Positions 23,749-32,382 of a stretch of 64,000 bases of DNA are shown here, one piece after another. The stretch comes from Nocardia arthritidis (GTDB lineage: Bacteria > Actinomycetota > Actinomycetes > Mycobacteriales > Mycobacteriaceae). Location: assembly GCF_011801145.1 (NCBI RefSeq), contig NZ_CP046172.1, positions 4,402,001-4,466,000 of the forward strand. Reading direction: 5' to 3'. Position 1 is the first letter of the stretch. Every line of letters begins with the position of its first letter. The notes beneath the pieces were generated by a model. That model made no database searches. It saw only the letters and a program-made list of their open reading frames with translations, and was not told where the DNA came from. Made by a program: the position numbers and the translations under genes.

Positions 23749-25377
23749 CTACTGCTGCGGCGCACCCGTCTTCGGGTCGAGCAGCAGGGTGGGCTGGGTC
23801 TTCCCGGAGAAGTCGAACATCGCGTCCAGCGCGCCCGCCTTCTCGTCGTAGGAATCGTCGCCGATCCGGCCGGTCTTCCAGTTGTCCTCGATGAAGCGCA
23901 GGACCGACGCCTGATCGGTCAGCGTGTGGTCGACGAAGTTCGACTTGGCGTACGGCGAGATCACCAGCAGCGGCAGCCGCTGGCTGTAACCGCAACGACC
24001 CTGGTACTTGGCGGGCTTGGCCTTCACGTCACCGCATACGCCCGGGCCGCTGTAGCCGTCCTGCTCCGAGGCCGAGTTCATCGCCAGCTGCGGGGCCTTG
24101 TGGTCGTACCAGCCGTCGGAGTCGTCGTAGGCGATGACGACCGCGGTGTCCTTCCAGTCCGGCAGCTTCTGCAGGTGGTTGATGGATTCGACGAGGAAGC
24201 GCTGCTCGTCCAGCGGATCGGAGTACGCGGCGTGGCCGTCCTGGTAGCCGGGGGCCTTGAGGTAGCTCACCGCGGGCAGGTGGCCCGCATCGGCGGCCGC
24301 CCAGAAATCGGACAGGTCGTACTGGTGGTTGGCCTGATCGTTCTGGCCGATCTTGTCCACCGAGCTCGGCGGCAGGTGGTGCGGGTTCGCGGTGGACTCG
24401 AAGTACTGGAAGGGCTCGTGGTGCGGGATGTAATCGCCCTTGGTGTCGAACGGCTTGTCACCCGACTTGCCCGTGCCGCCGAGTTCGACGCCGACATTGT
24501 GGGTGGCGCCGCAGACGGCCTTGCCGTTCTTGTTGTCGGTGGGCTTGAAGCCGCCCTGGAAGAAGCCCCAGGTGACGTTCTTCTTGTTCAGCAGGTCACC
24601 GATATTGGTGCCGGTCAGCTGCACAGTGTCGCGGCTCGAGCAGTCGTCGCCGTACGGCTGCGGGTCGCCGACCACGGTGCCCTGGCCGTTGCCCGCGTTG
24701 TCCAGCACGGTGTCGGCGGGGAAGGGCTGGCCCGACGGCGGCACCGACTTGACCACCCCGTGGGTCTGGCCCGCGACCAGGTTCAGCGCGCCGACCGTCG
24801 ACGGGCCGAAGGTGGTGGCCCACGAGTTGTCGCTCATCGAGTAGTGCTGCGCGTAGTTCCACAGCGCGGTCACCGAATTGCCGTCGTAGTAGTCCATCAC
24901 CAGGCCCTGCGGGCCGTACAGCGGCGCCTTGCAGTCCTTGCCCTCGGAGACCCCGGTGTGCTCGACGAACTGGTCCATCTTGCCGCCGTTGAGGGCGAGC
25001 TGCTCGTCCTTGTACTCGTGGTCCTGGTCGCAGGTGATCTGCTGGTTCGGGCCGCCGAGCCGGACGGGCTGGAACTTGTTGGGGTTGTGCGTCAACAGAT
25101 CCGGGGTGAGCCCGTCGATCTTCGGCGTATCCGGTTTCGCGGTGAACTTGGTGCCGTCGGTGTTGGCCGCGTTCGGGTAGGTGCCGAAGTAGTGATCGAA
25201 GGACACGTTCTCCTGGAAGATCACCACCAGATGCTTGATCGGCGTCGCGGTTTCGGGTCCCGACGCCTGGTCGGAACTGCTCGAACACGACGTCGCGGTG
25301 AGCGCGAGCAGAGCCGCGGACGCGACGGCGAGCCGGGTCCGGCGGGCAGAGTTCCTGCTGCCCCGGATGGTTGACAT
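23749..25377 (-). CDS. Secreted phospholipase C / acid phosphatase (AcpA-like) lipoprotein
   Basis: A 542-residue exported enzyme. The signal sequence has a lipobox LTATSC (Cys31), preceded by an arginine-rich start. PIKHLVVIFQENVSFDHYFG is the opening motif of the bacterial phosphoesterase family that includes mycobacterial phospholipases C and Francisella AcpA; ENxSFDHYFG carries metal-binding and nucleophile residues. AYDDSDGWYDH matches the second metal-binding motif. CAGGAGGTCAC before the ATG fixes the start; the frame is open upstream without a ribosome site. PHO-box-like repeats lie about 80 bp before the start, fitting phosphate scavenging. Confidence 0.92.
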   Translation of the reverse strand: MSTIRGSRNSARRTRLAVASAALLALTATSCSSSSDQASGPETATPIKHLVVIFQENVSFDHYFGTYPNAANTDGTKFTAKPDTPKIDGLTPDLLTHNPNKFQPVRLGGPNQQITCDQDHEYKDEQLALNGGKMDQFVEHTGVSEGKDCKAPLYGPQGLVMDYYDGNSVTALWNYAQHYSMSDNSWATTFGPSTVGALNLVAGQTHGVVKSVPPSGQPFPADTVLDNAGNGQGTVVGDPQPYGDDCSSRDTVQLTGTNIGDLLNKKNVTWGFFQGGFKPTDNKNGKAVCGATHNVGVELGGTGKSGDKPFDTKGDYIPHHEPFQYFESTANPHHLPPSSVDKIGQNDQANHQYDLSDFWAAADAGHLPAVSYLKAPGYQDGHAAYSDPLDEQRFLVESINHLQKLPDWKDTAVVIAYDDSDGWYDHKAPQLAMNSASEQDGYSGPGVCGDVKAKPAKYQGRCGYSQRLPLLVISPYAKSNFVDHTLTDQASVLRFIEDNWKTGRIGDDSYDEKAGALDAMFDFSGKTQPTLLLDPKTGAPQQ

Positions 25378-25458
25378 GTGACCTCCTGGTCCTAGTAACG
25401 CACGTCCGCGACGCCGACCCTGCACCGAGCCGCGCGGACGCCCGTAATCATGCGCCGG

Positions 25459-25480
25459 TCCAAATGAACGGATGTTGAAC
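25459..25480 (-). promoter_or_regulatory. PHO-box-like direct repeats upstream of phospholipase C gene
   Basis: Read on the minus strand, GTTCAACATCC is followed directly by GTTCATTTGGA, giving GTTCA units with an 11-nt period. This is the form of actinobacterial PhoP/RegX3 boxes (GTTCACC-like direct repeats). It ends 81 bp before the phospholipase start. Confidence 0.65.
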
Positions 25481-25554
25481 CTCCGGAAAATACCGCCACC
25501 ATGATTGTTCGCGTCGGATCGCGGTACTGCCGGTGCCGTCGGATCCGGCCCGGC

Positions 25555-25587
25555 GTTCACGAACAGTTCGCCCGCCGTTCGCGACCT
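25555..25587 (+). promoter_or_regulatory. PHO-box-like triple direct repeat upstream of purple acid phosphatase gene
   Basis: Three 11-nt units begin with GTTC at 25555, 25566 and 25577: GTTCACGAACA, GTTCGCCCGCC and GTTCGCGACCT. They end 17 bp before the GTG start. The exact 11-bp phasing matches PhoP-type direct repeat sites, and a matching pair faces the other way at 25459-25480. Confidence 0.65.
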
Positions 25588-25604
25588 CGCGATAGGACAT
25601 CCGA

Positions 25605-27191
25605 GTGGATGAGAACGAACAGTCGCCGGGCAACGCGGCCGAGCCGCGCAGATTCAATCGCCGGACGCTGTTCGGCGCGGCGGGAGCGGCCGCGGTGGTG
25701 GGCGGCGCGGCCGGAATCGGCGGCGGCGCGGTCCTTTTCGGTAAAACGAGCGGACCCGACCTGTGGCGGCGGCCGGATCGGGCCGGTGCGCCGCGGGTGG
25801 GCGGGCTGCATCTGCAGTTCGGCTCCGACGCGGCCACCGAGGCGGTGGTGTCCTGGCACACCAGTGTGCCCGTCGACAATCCGCGGGTGCTGCTCGGTTC
25901 GCCGAACGGTGGTTTCGGACAGGTCTTCCAGGCGCGGACGGTGACCTACCGGGACGGCAAGTCGCAGCGGGAGGTTCGGGTGAACCACGCTCGAATCACC
26001 GGGCTCGCACCGGATACCGACTACGTCTACGCGGCGGTGCACGACGGCACGACGCCGGAACTGGGCACTCTGCGTACCGCGCCGCGCGGCCGGGCGGCGT
26101 TCCGCTTCACCAGCTTCGGCGATCAGGCGACCCCGACGCTCACCAAACAGGTCAACGGGACGTTCACCAACGACAACCGCGGCACCCCGGCCGCGGGCGA
26201 TATCACCGCAGGCATCGAACAATTCGCGCCGCTGTTCAATCTCATCAACGGCGACCTCTGCTACGCGGACCTGGCCACCGACCGGGTCCGCACCTGGTCG
26301 GACTGGTTCGACAGCAATTCCCGCTCCGCACGCTACCGGCCGTGGATGCCCGCGCCGGGCAATCACGAGAACGAACTGGGTAACGGGCCGATCGGATTCG
26401 GCGCGTACCAGGCCTATTTCGCGCTGCCCGACTCCGGATCCGATCCGGAGACCCGCGGCCTGTGGTACTCGTTCACCGCGGGCGCGGTGCGGGTGATCAG
26501 CCTGGCCAACGACGATATCTGCCTGCAGGACGGCGGCAACTCCTACGTGCACGGCTATTCCGGCGGCGCCCAGAAACGTTGGCTGGAGGCGGAATTGGCG
26601 AAGGCACGGGCGGATCGCGGCATCGACTGGGTGGTGGTGTGCATGCACCAGACCGCGTTCTCCACCTCGCGCACCGGTAACGGCGCCGACCTCGGCATCC
26701 GGCAGGAGTGGCTGCCGCTGTTCGACAAATACGGGGTCGACCTGGTGGTCTGCGGGCACGAGCACCACTACGAGCGCGCGCATGCCGTGCGCGGCGTGCT
26801 CGGCACCGAAACCCTCACGCCCGCACCGGTTTCCTCGTCCGACGAGATCGACACCTCGAAGGGTACGGTGCACCTGGTGATCGGCGGCGGCGGTACCTCG
26901 ACGCCGTCGAATCAGACGCTCTACGACACGCCGCGGGCGCGGGTGCTGATGAGCGTCGGCGCCTACGATCCGGCGATCCGCCGCAAGGCGCAGAACTACG
27001 TCGAGGAGGATGCGCCGTGGTCGGCGTTCCGCGACCGGGTGAACCCTTACGGCTTCGTTGTTTTCGATGTCGATCCGGGGCAGCGCGGGGGAAGGACCAC
27101 CATGAAGGCGACCTATTACGCGCTGACCGGGCCCGCCGACGATCCGACTCCCGTCGACCGGTTCACCCTCACCCGTCCGCGCACCGACTGA
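25605..27191 (+). CDS. Secreted purple acid phosphatase (Tat substrate)
   Basis: A 528-residue metallophosphatase. RRTLFGAAG (19-27) and the following hydrophobic Ala/Gly-rich stretch form a Tat signal, fitting a folded metal enzyme. Residues about 62-160 are the fibronectin-like N-terminal domain. The five metallophosphoesterase motifs are GDQ (172-174), GDLCY (216-220; Asp217, Tyr220), GNHE (252-255), the histidine at CMHQ (348) and GHEHHYER (384-391). Tyr220 next to the second aspartate motif is what marks purple acid phosphatases. The GTG start has no ribosome site and may be leaderless. It is divergent from the phospholipase gene. Confidence 0.92.
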   Translation: MDENEQSPGNAAEPRRFNRRTLFGAAGAAAVVGGAAGIGGGAVLFGKTSGPDLWRRPDRAGAPRVGGLHLQFGSDAATEAVVSWHTSVPVDNPRVLLGSPNGGFGQVFQARTVTYRDGKSQREVRVNHARITGLAPDTDYVYAAVHDGTTPELGTLRTAPRGRAAFRFTSFGDQATPTLTKQVNGTFTNDNRGTPAAGDITAGIEQFAPLFNLINGDLCYADLATDRVRTWSDWFDSNSRSARYRPWMPAPGNHENELGNGPIGFGAYQAYFALPDSGSDPETRGLWYSFTAGAVRVISLANDDICLQDGGNSYVHGYSGGAQKRWLEAELAKARADRGIDWVVVCMHQTAFSTSRTGNGADLGIRQEWLPLFDKYGVDLVVCGHEHHYERAHAVRGVLGTETLTPAPVSSSDEIDTSKGTVHLVIGGGGTSTPSNQTLYDTPRARVLMSVGAYDPAIRRKAQNYVEEDAPWSAFRDRVNPYGFVVFDVDPGQRGGRTTMKATYYALTGPADDPTPVDRFTLTRPRTD

Positions 27192-27229
27192 CCGCCGAAT
27201 TCGGTTGCCGAAGTGGGGGACCGGCCGTG

Positions 27230-27991
27230 CTACGCCGTGGCCGGGGCCGATTCGGCGGCGGCGAGGTCGCGCTTCCATTCCCGGAAGCCCTCCTCGGTGC
27301 GGCCGCGCCGCCAGTAGCCGGAGATCGAATTCGCCCATTCCGCGGGCACATTGCGCTCCTTGCGGATGTAGCGGCGCAGGTCGTGCATTACGGCTTTGGC
27401 CTCGCCGTGGATGAAGACCTGCACATTCCCGTTGTCCCACGGCGCTTTCCGGACCGCGGCGGCGAGGAGTTCGCCGGGCTCGGCGGCGCCGCGGTGCAGC
27501 CAGGTGAACTCGACGCCGTCCGGTTTACGCAGGGGCAGTTCATCTTCCGGGCCGGTCACCTCGACGAACGCCCGGCCGCGCGCATCCGGCGGCAGGGCGG
27601 CGAGTGCGGCGGCGATGGCGGGCAGTGCGGCCTCGTCACCGGCCAGCAGATGCCAATCCGCGTCGGGGCGCGGCGCGTACGCACCACCCGGCCCGTACAG
27701 ATCAATCGTTTCGCCGGGTTGGACCTTGGCTGCCCACGGTCCGGCGATGCCATCGGAGCCGTGCAAGACGAAGTCGGCGGCCAAGGTTTCGCCATCGAGG
27801 TCGATCGAATGCACCGTATAGGTGCGCAGCACCTCGATGCCGTCGCGCGGGAAGATGAATTTGACGTAGGCGTCGGTGAATTCGTTCGGTTTGAACGCCG
27901 CGAAGCCCGGACCGCCGAAGTGGATGCGGATCAGGTGCGGGGTGAGCTGTTCGGTGCGCAACACGGTGAGGGTGGTGCGGGCCCGGGCCAT
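27230..27991 (-). CDS. Siderophore-interacting protein (FAD/NAD(P)H ferric-siderophore reductase)
   Basis: A 253-residue flavoprotein of the ViuB/YqjH group. It opens with a beta-barrel FAD domain (RTEQLTPHLIRIHFGG), has RTYTV as the flavin-binding motif, a GPWAAKVQPGETIDLYGP strand, and a C-terminal reductase domain with LLAGDEAALPAIAAAL and FIHGEAKAVMHDLRRYI. ISGYWRRGRTEEGF is the signature C-terminus. It reduces ferric siderophores in the cytoplasm to release iron. No siderophore synthesis or import genes are adjacent. An iron box lies 23 bp upstream of the ATG. Confidence 0.95.
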   Translation of the reverse strand: MARARTTLTVLRTEQLTPHLIRIHFGGPGFAAFKPNEFTDAYVKFIFPRDGIEVLRTYTVHSIDLDGETLAADFVLHGSDGIAGPWAAKVQPGETIDLYGPGGAYAPRPDADWHLLAGDEAALPAIAAALAALPPDARGRAFVEVTGPEDELPLRKPDGVEFTWLHRGAAEPGELLAAAVRKAPWDNGNVQVFIHGEAKAVMHDLRRYIRKERNVPAEWANSISGYWRRGRTEEGFREWKRDLAAAESAPATA

Positions 27992-28013
27992 AGGACAACC
28001 TCCGACTATCGGT

Positions 28014-28032
28014 AATAAGGTATGCCTTACAA
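28014..28032 (-). promoter_or_regulatory. IdeR/DtxR-type iron box
   Basis: On the minus strand the 19-mer reads TTGTAAGGCATACCTTATT, close to the IdeR consensus TTAGGTTAGGCTAACCTAA in spacing and symmetry. It lies 23-41 bp before the start of the siderophore-interacting protein gene, so iron-loaded IdeR should repress that gene. Confidence 0.85.
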
Positions 28033-28069
28033 CCTACTCCGTGCGGCCGTCTTTGCATATATCGTCGAC

Positions 28070-29221
28070 CTATCGGCGATTGCCTATCCCGAGGGCCGCG
28101 ACCATCGACGCCGCGACCAGACCGGCCCCGAGCAGCAGCGCCTGCCGGTAACCGCTGTGCAGCAGCGGCGCGGCGAGCAGCGGCCCGAGCACCTGACCCG
28201 CCGCGTATCCGGTGGTGAGCAGCGCCACCGCGCGCGGGCCGCGCAGGTGGGTGCCGATACCGGTGGCCAGCGCGACGATGCCCATGAAGGTCGCGCCGAA
28301 CAGTACCGCCGACACCATGGCCGCCACCATGCCGCCGAATAGGGCGGGCAGTGCCATACCGGCGGATTGGGCGGCCAGTGCGATGACGAGCAGTGTGCGC
28401 TCGGCGAACCGGTGCGCGAGGCGGGTCCACAGCACGGTGGACGGGAAGGCCGCCAGGCCGACCAGAATCCATGCGGCGCTGCCGATTTCGGCCGGTGCGG
28501 TGCGCTGGACGGCGGCGACGAGGAAGGTGCCAGCGATGATGTAGCCGACACCCTCCAAGGTGTAGCTGGCCATCAGCGCGCCGAACCCGGGTGCGCGCCC
28601 CGCCGGATCATGCTGTGGCGGTGCCGAAGTCGCCGCGGCGGGTTCGGCTACGACCAGCGGCCAGGCGTATAAGGCGCAGGCCGCCGCGAGTACGGCGCAG
28701 GCCGACCACGTCGCGCGCCACGAGGCGTGCTCCAGCGCGAGGACCAGCGCGCCGGAGAGCGCGATGCCGACACCGACACCGCCGAATGCCCACCCGGCCA
28801 GCACCTTTCGTCCTCCGGCCACCGCGGCGACCGCGTGCAGCGCGAACACCAGGATCAACGCGCTGGTCGCACCCGCTATCAGCCGCAGCGCGAACCAGAC
28901 GATGCCGTTGCGCGACAACGGCATCGCGGCCATCGAGAGCACCAGTGCGAGCAATGCCACCCGCCATGCCTTGCGGGACACCGCGATTCGCGGCGCGAGC
29001 ACCGCGGCGACCGCCCCGCCGAAGTAACCGACATAGTTTCCGGTGGCCACCAGCGCGCCGGTCTGCGCCGACATTCCGGCCTGCGCGTGCATGATCGGCA
29101 GGATCGGCGTGTACGCGAACCGCCCGACACCCATCGCCGCCACAAGCGCGACCCCGGCGCGGGCGACCGTATGCCAGGCCGCCCGGCGATCGACGAGATC
29201 GGTGGTCACCGCGACGGCCAT
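28070..29221 (-). CDS. MFS transporter, YbfB/YjiJ family
   Basis: A 383-residue membrane protein with about 12 hydrophobic segments. GVGRFAYTPILPIM near the N-terminus and the small-residue-rich GNYVGYFGGAVAA segment are typical of YbfB/YjiJ transporters, a poorly characterised branch of the major facilitator superfamily. It is divergent from a LysR regulator gene, the normal arrangement for regulator-controlled transport. Substrate unknown. Confidence 0.88.
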   Translation of the reverse strand: MAVAVTTDLVDRRAAWHTVARAGVALVAAMGVGRFAYTPILPIMHAQAGMSAQTGALVATGNYVGYFGGAVAAVLAPRIAVSRKAWRVALLALVLSMAAMPLSRNGIVWFALRLIAGATSALILVFALHAVAAVAGGRKVLAGWAFGGVGVGIALSGALVLALEHASWRATWSACAVLAAACALYAWPLVVAEPAAATSAPPQHDPAGRAPGFGALMASYTLEGVGYIIAGTFLVAAVQRTAPAEIGSAAWILVGLAAFPSTVLWTRLAHRFAERTLLVIALAAQSAGMALPALFGGMVAAMVSAVLFGATFMGIVALATGIGTHLRGPRAVALLTTGYAAGQVLGPLLAAPLLHSGYRQALLLGAGLVAASMVAALGIGNRR

Positions 29222-29337
29222 GGCAGCACTCCTTCATTGGGCATCCCTCTGAACCTATGCGCGGGCGGCGTACTTGTGAAATGCCTTACGAGCACCATCT
29301 ATGCCTCACCGGAATAGTTGAGCGTAGGCTTCTCGCA

Positions 29338-30195
29338 GTGGAGGTCGAACTGCGTCATCTCCGGGCGTTCACCGCGGTGGCCCGGCACCGCTCGTTCACC
29401 GCGGCCGCCGCGGAATTGCTGATCACCCAGCCCGCGCTGAGCCGGACCGTGCGGCAGCTGGAGGCGATTCTGCGAATTCGGTTGCTGGACAGATCTTCCC
29501 GGCAGGTGCACCTCACCGAGACCGGCGCGGAATTCCTGACGCAGGCCGAACGCGTGCTCGCGGCGGTGGATCAGGCGCTCGACGTCGCGCGCAAGCGGAT
29601 CGTGCTGCGGCTCGGATTCGCCTGGCTGCTGCCCGATCCGTGGGCGCAGGACGCCGTCGCGGGCTTCGAGGAGGCCACCGGCGGCACGGTCGCCATGGTC
29701 CGCGTCGACGATCCGGTGGCCGCGCTGCGCAACAGTGTCATCGATATCGCCTTGGTGCGCGGTGATATTCGGCCATCCGGCATGCGGCGGGTGCCGCTGT
29801 ACGAGGAGCGGCGGATCGCGATCTGTTCGGAGCGCAGCGATTTGGCGACCCATACCCGCCTGGACTGGTCCGAGGTGCGGAACTGGCCGCTGGTGATCAA
29901 CACGCTCAGCGGCACGACGACCCCGGCGCTGTGGCCACCCGAGCTACGGCCGCAGCGCCTCGTCGAGACCGCCAACTACGACGAGTGGCTGGAATCCGTT
30001 GCGGCCAACCGCGGTATCGGCATCACGCCGACGGTCGCCCAGCGCCGCAATATCCATTCCGCGGTGCGCTACGTCCCGCTCACCGGCGCGCCGACCGTCA
30101 GCGTTCAGCTGTGCTATCCGAATCAGCACGGCGGCAAGCTGATTCGCGATTTCGTCGAGGCCGCGCGGCGCGCGGTGCCGGAGAACGGGGATTAG
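29338..30195 (+). CDS. LysR family transcriptional regulator
   Basis: A 285-residue regulator. The N-terminal winged helix-turn-helix (HLRAFTAVARHRSFTAAA, then LLITQPALSRTVRQLE) is standard, followed by a linker helix and the periplasmic-binding-like effector domain. The GTG at 29338 gives the usual start position; the frame is open 27 codons further without a better ribosome site. It probably controls the divergent MFS transporter gene across the 116-bp gap. It is convergent with the NlpC/P60 gene (3 bp between stops). Confidence 0.9.
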   Translation: MEVELRHLRAFTAVARHRSFTAAAAELLITQPALSRTVRQLEAILRIRLLDRSSRQVHLTETGAEFLTQAERVLAAVDQALDVARKRIVLRLGFAWLLPDPWAQDAVAGFEEATGGTVAMVRVDDPVAALRNSVIDIALVRGDIRPSGMRRVPLYEERRIAICSERSDLATHTRLDWSEVRNWPLVINTLSGTTTPALWPPELRPQRLVETANYDEWLESVAANRGIGITPTVAQRRNIHSAVRYVPLTGAPTVSVQLCYPNQHGGKLIRDFVEAARRAVPENGD

Positions 30196-30198
30196 CGC

Positions 30199-31230
30199 TC
30201 AGGAACGCAGATACCGTTCGGCGCCCCAGTAATTCGGCCCGAATCGCACCGGCGTGATCCGTACCGGCGTCGCGGCGTCGAACGCCTCGATCATCCGCTG
30301 CTCGCCGATGTACATCGCGACGTGGTAGATCGAATTCGGATCCTTCAGATCGTCGGCGTAGAACAGCAGATCGCCCGCCCGCAACTGGTTCTGGTCGACC
30401 GGCCTGCCGTTGCCGTACATCGCCTGCGGCGCGGCATCCCTCGGCAGGGTGATGCCGTTGACCTGGTAGATGGTCGAGGTGAAGCCGGAGCAGTCCATCC
30501 CGAAGCCGGAACGCCCGCCCCACAGGTAGGGACGGTCCAGGAACAGGGTCGCGAACCGCACCAGATCCTCACCGGTCGGGTAGGGGATATCCGTTTCGCG
30601 CTGATAGACGTGGACGGTGTTGGCGTCGAGCCACTTCGGTGGTCCGTCCGGGATGGCGACCGCGATCGCCCCGCCGATCTGGGCGAGTACGGGAAGCCTT
30701 GTGCCCGCGCTGATTTCGAGTGCGGGGCGGGACAGCCCGGAATCCTCGAACAGTGAGGTGGTCGGGGCGAGGTCGGCCTGTGCGAACGGGCGATTGTCCT
30801 TCAGCGCGGCGAAGATCGGATTCGTGGTGAGCTGCGCCTTCGGTATCCAGCCGGGATAGCCGAGCGAGTTCTTCGGCGTCGGCTGTCCGGCCACCGCGAC
30901 CTCGTCCCAATCGCCCTGCTCCCGCAGGACATACACGCGATCACCGTAAACCGCCTGGGTCTGCGTGAGATTGTCCGAGGTGAGCGCCTCCTGCTGGGCC
31001 AGCGTCATATCCGCGAGCCAGCGCCGCAGATCGACGGGATTGGTCAGCGCGGGCCGATCGACCGGACGCGGGCTCTGCGGGGAGGTCCATACGGTGGCCG
31101 CCGCCACATCGACGTAGGCGCTGGGTGGATCCGGCGGCGAGGGGTCGGCGTGGGCGGATATCGGCAGCGCGGCGGCTATGCCCAATGTGCACAATATGCC
31201 GCCGAAACGGCGGCGATGATGAGTGGCCAT
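30199..31230 (-). CDS. NlpC/P60 family cell-wall hydrolase with SH3-like domains
   Basis: A 343-residue secreted peptidase. The signal peptide ends near AHADP (about residue 29). Residues about 30-210 resemble paired SH3-type wall-binding domains, with a VYVLREQGDWDEVAV strand. The C40 catalytic domain has FGMDCSGF with nucleophile Cys247 and YHVAMYIG with His303. It probably cleaves peptide bonds in peptidoglycan stems. It is a single gene on its strand. Confidence 0.92.
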   Translation of the reverse strand: MATHHRRRFGGILCTLGIAAALPISAHADPSPPDPPSAYVDVAAATVWTSPQSPRPVDRPALTNPVDLRRWLADMTLAQQEALTSDNLTQTQAVYGDRVYVLREQGDWDEVAVAGQPTPKNSLGYPGWIPKAQLTTNPIFAALKDNRPFAQADLAPTTSLFEDSGLSRPALEISAGTRLPVLAQIGGAIAVAIPDGPPKWLDANTVHVYQRETDIPYPTGEDLVRFATLFLDRPYLWGGRSGFGMDCSGFTSTIYQVNGITLPRDAAPQAMYGNGRPVDQNQLRAGDLLFYADDLKDPNSIYHVAMYIGEQRMIEAFDAATPVRITPVRFGPNYWGAERYLRS

Positions 31231-31332
31231 TGCGTAATCCGTTCGTGGCTACGACATATCGGATACCTTCTCACCATACCCGCCGGTATTGCGCTGCCGC
31301 TCAATAACTTTCGAATCGATAGGCGCCTTTGC

Positions 31333-32325
31333 TCAGGCCACCACTTTCTTCTTGATCAGTTCGAACGAGCGGACCCGGTCGTCGATGTCGTAGACCATGG
31401 TGTTGAACATCAGCTCGTCCGGTTCGGTGCGGCGCACCAGATCCGTGAGCTGGCGGCGCACCGTCTCGGGCGAACCGAGCAGCTGACCCTTGCGCCGGTG
31501 CGCGACGAATTCCCGCTCCCGGTCGTTGCGCGGGAAGCCGGCGGCCTGCTCCGGCGTCGGAACCGCCTGCGGGCGGCCCGCCGTCAGATACGCGAACGCG
31601 AGATCCCTTGGGCGGGAAAGTTCCTCGGCGCGTTCGTCGGTGTCGGCGCAGATCGCGGCGACCGCGACCATCGCATGCGGCCGATCCAGACCCTCCGAGG
31701 GCTGGAAGTTGTCCCGGTACAGCGCGAGCGCCTGCTCGGTGTTGTTCGGCGCGATGTGATGGGCGAAGGCGAACCGCAGCCCGAGCAGCGCCGCGACCTG
31801 CGCGCTGAACCCGCTCGAACCGAGCAGCCACACCTCGGGTCGTTCGCCGCGCCCCGGCGTCGCGATGATCCCGCCGGGACCCTTGTCCCGGAAGTAGTCG
31901 AGGAGCGCCACCAACTCCTGCGGGAACGAATCCCCGGACAGGCCCTCCTTCGTGCGGCGCAGCGCCAGCGCCGTGGCCTGATCGGTGCCCGGCGCGCGGC
32001 CGATCCCCAGATCGATCCGGCCCGGATGCAGCGCGTGCAAGGTGCCGAACTGCTCGGCCACCACCAACGGCGCGTGATTGGGCAGCATGACCCCGCCCGA
32101 CCCGACCCGGATCCGCTCGGTCGCCGCCGCGAGATGCGCGAGCACCACTGCGGGCGCCGAACTGGCGATACCCGGCATATTGTGATGTTCCGCCACCCAG
32201 AACCGCTGGTACCCAAGCGCTTCGGTACGCCGCGCCAATTCGGTGGTGGCCCGCAACCCGTCGCCGGCCGAACTATCCACCTGCACGGGGGCCAAATCCA
32301 ACACGGACAGCGGGACGTCGATCAT
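31333..32325 (-). CDS. LLM-class flavin-dependent oxidoreductase (luciferase-like)
   Basis: A 330-residue TIM-barrel flavoprotein. [11 protein letters not shown] at the start, [18 protein letters not shown] and [17 protein letters not shown] are the family signatures; the MsnO8-like subgroup shares this start. These enzymes use FMN or F420 in monooxygenase or dehydrogenase reactions. Substrate unknown. It is separated by 57 bp from the STAND NTPase gene on the same strand, close enough for co-transcription. Confidence 0.92.
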   Translation of the reverse strand: MIDVPLSVLDLAPVQVDSSAGDGLRATTELARRTEALGYQRFWVAEHHNMPGIASSAPAVVLAHLAAATERIRVGSGGVMLPNHAPLVVAEQFGTLHALHPGRIDLGIGRAPGTDQATALALRRTKEGLSGDSFPQELVALLDYFRDKGPGGIIATPGRGERPEVWLLGSSGFSAQVAALLGLRFAFAHHIAPNNTEQALALYRDNFQPSEGLDRPHAMVAVAAICADTDERAEELSRPRDLAFAYLTAGRPQAVPTPEQAAGFPRNDREREFVAHRRKGQLLGSPETVRRQLTDLVRRTEPDELMFNTMVYDIDDRVRSFELIKKKVVA

Positions 32326-32382
32326 CGCACTCCTCGAAACACGGCAACTGCTGCGTGCAACGCGGAGGCGCGCCGGAGTATT

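Noticed and set aside
23926..25374. 482-codon plus-strand frame and a 627-codon minus frame at 25557-27440
   Set aside because: They are shadows of the phospholipase C and purple acid phosphatase genes.
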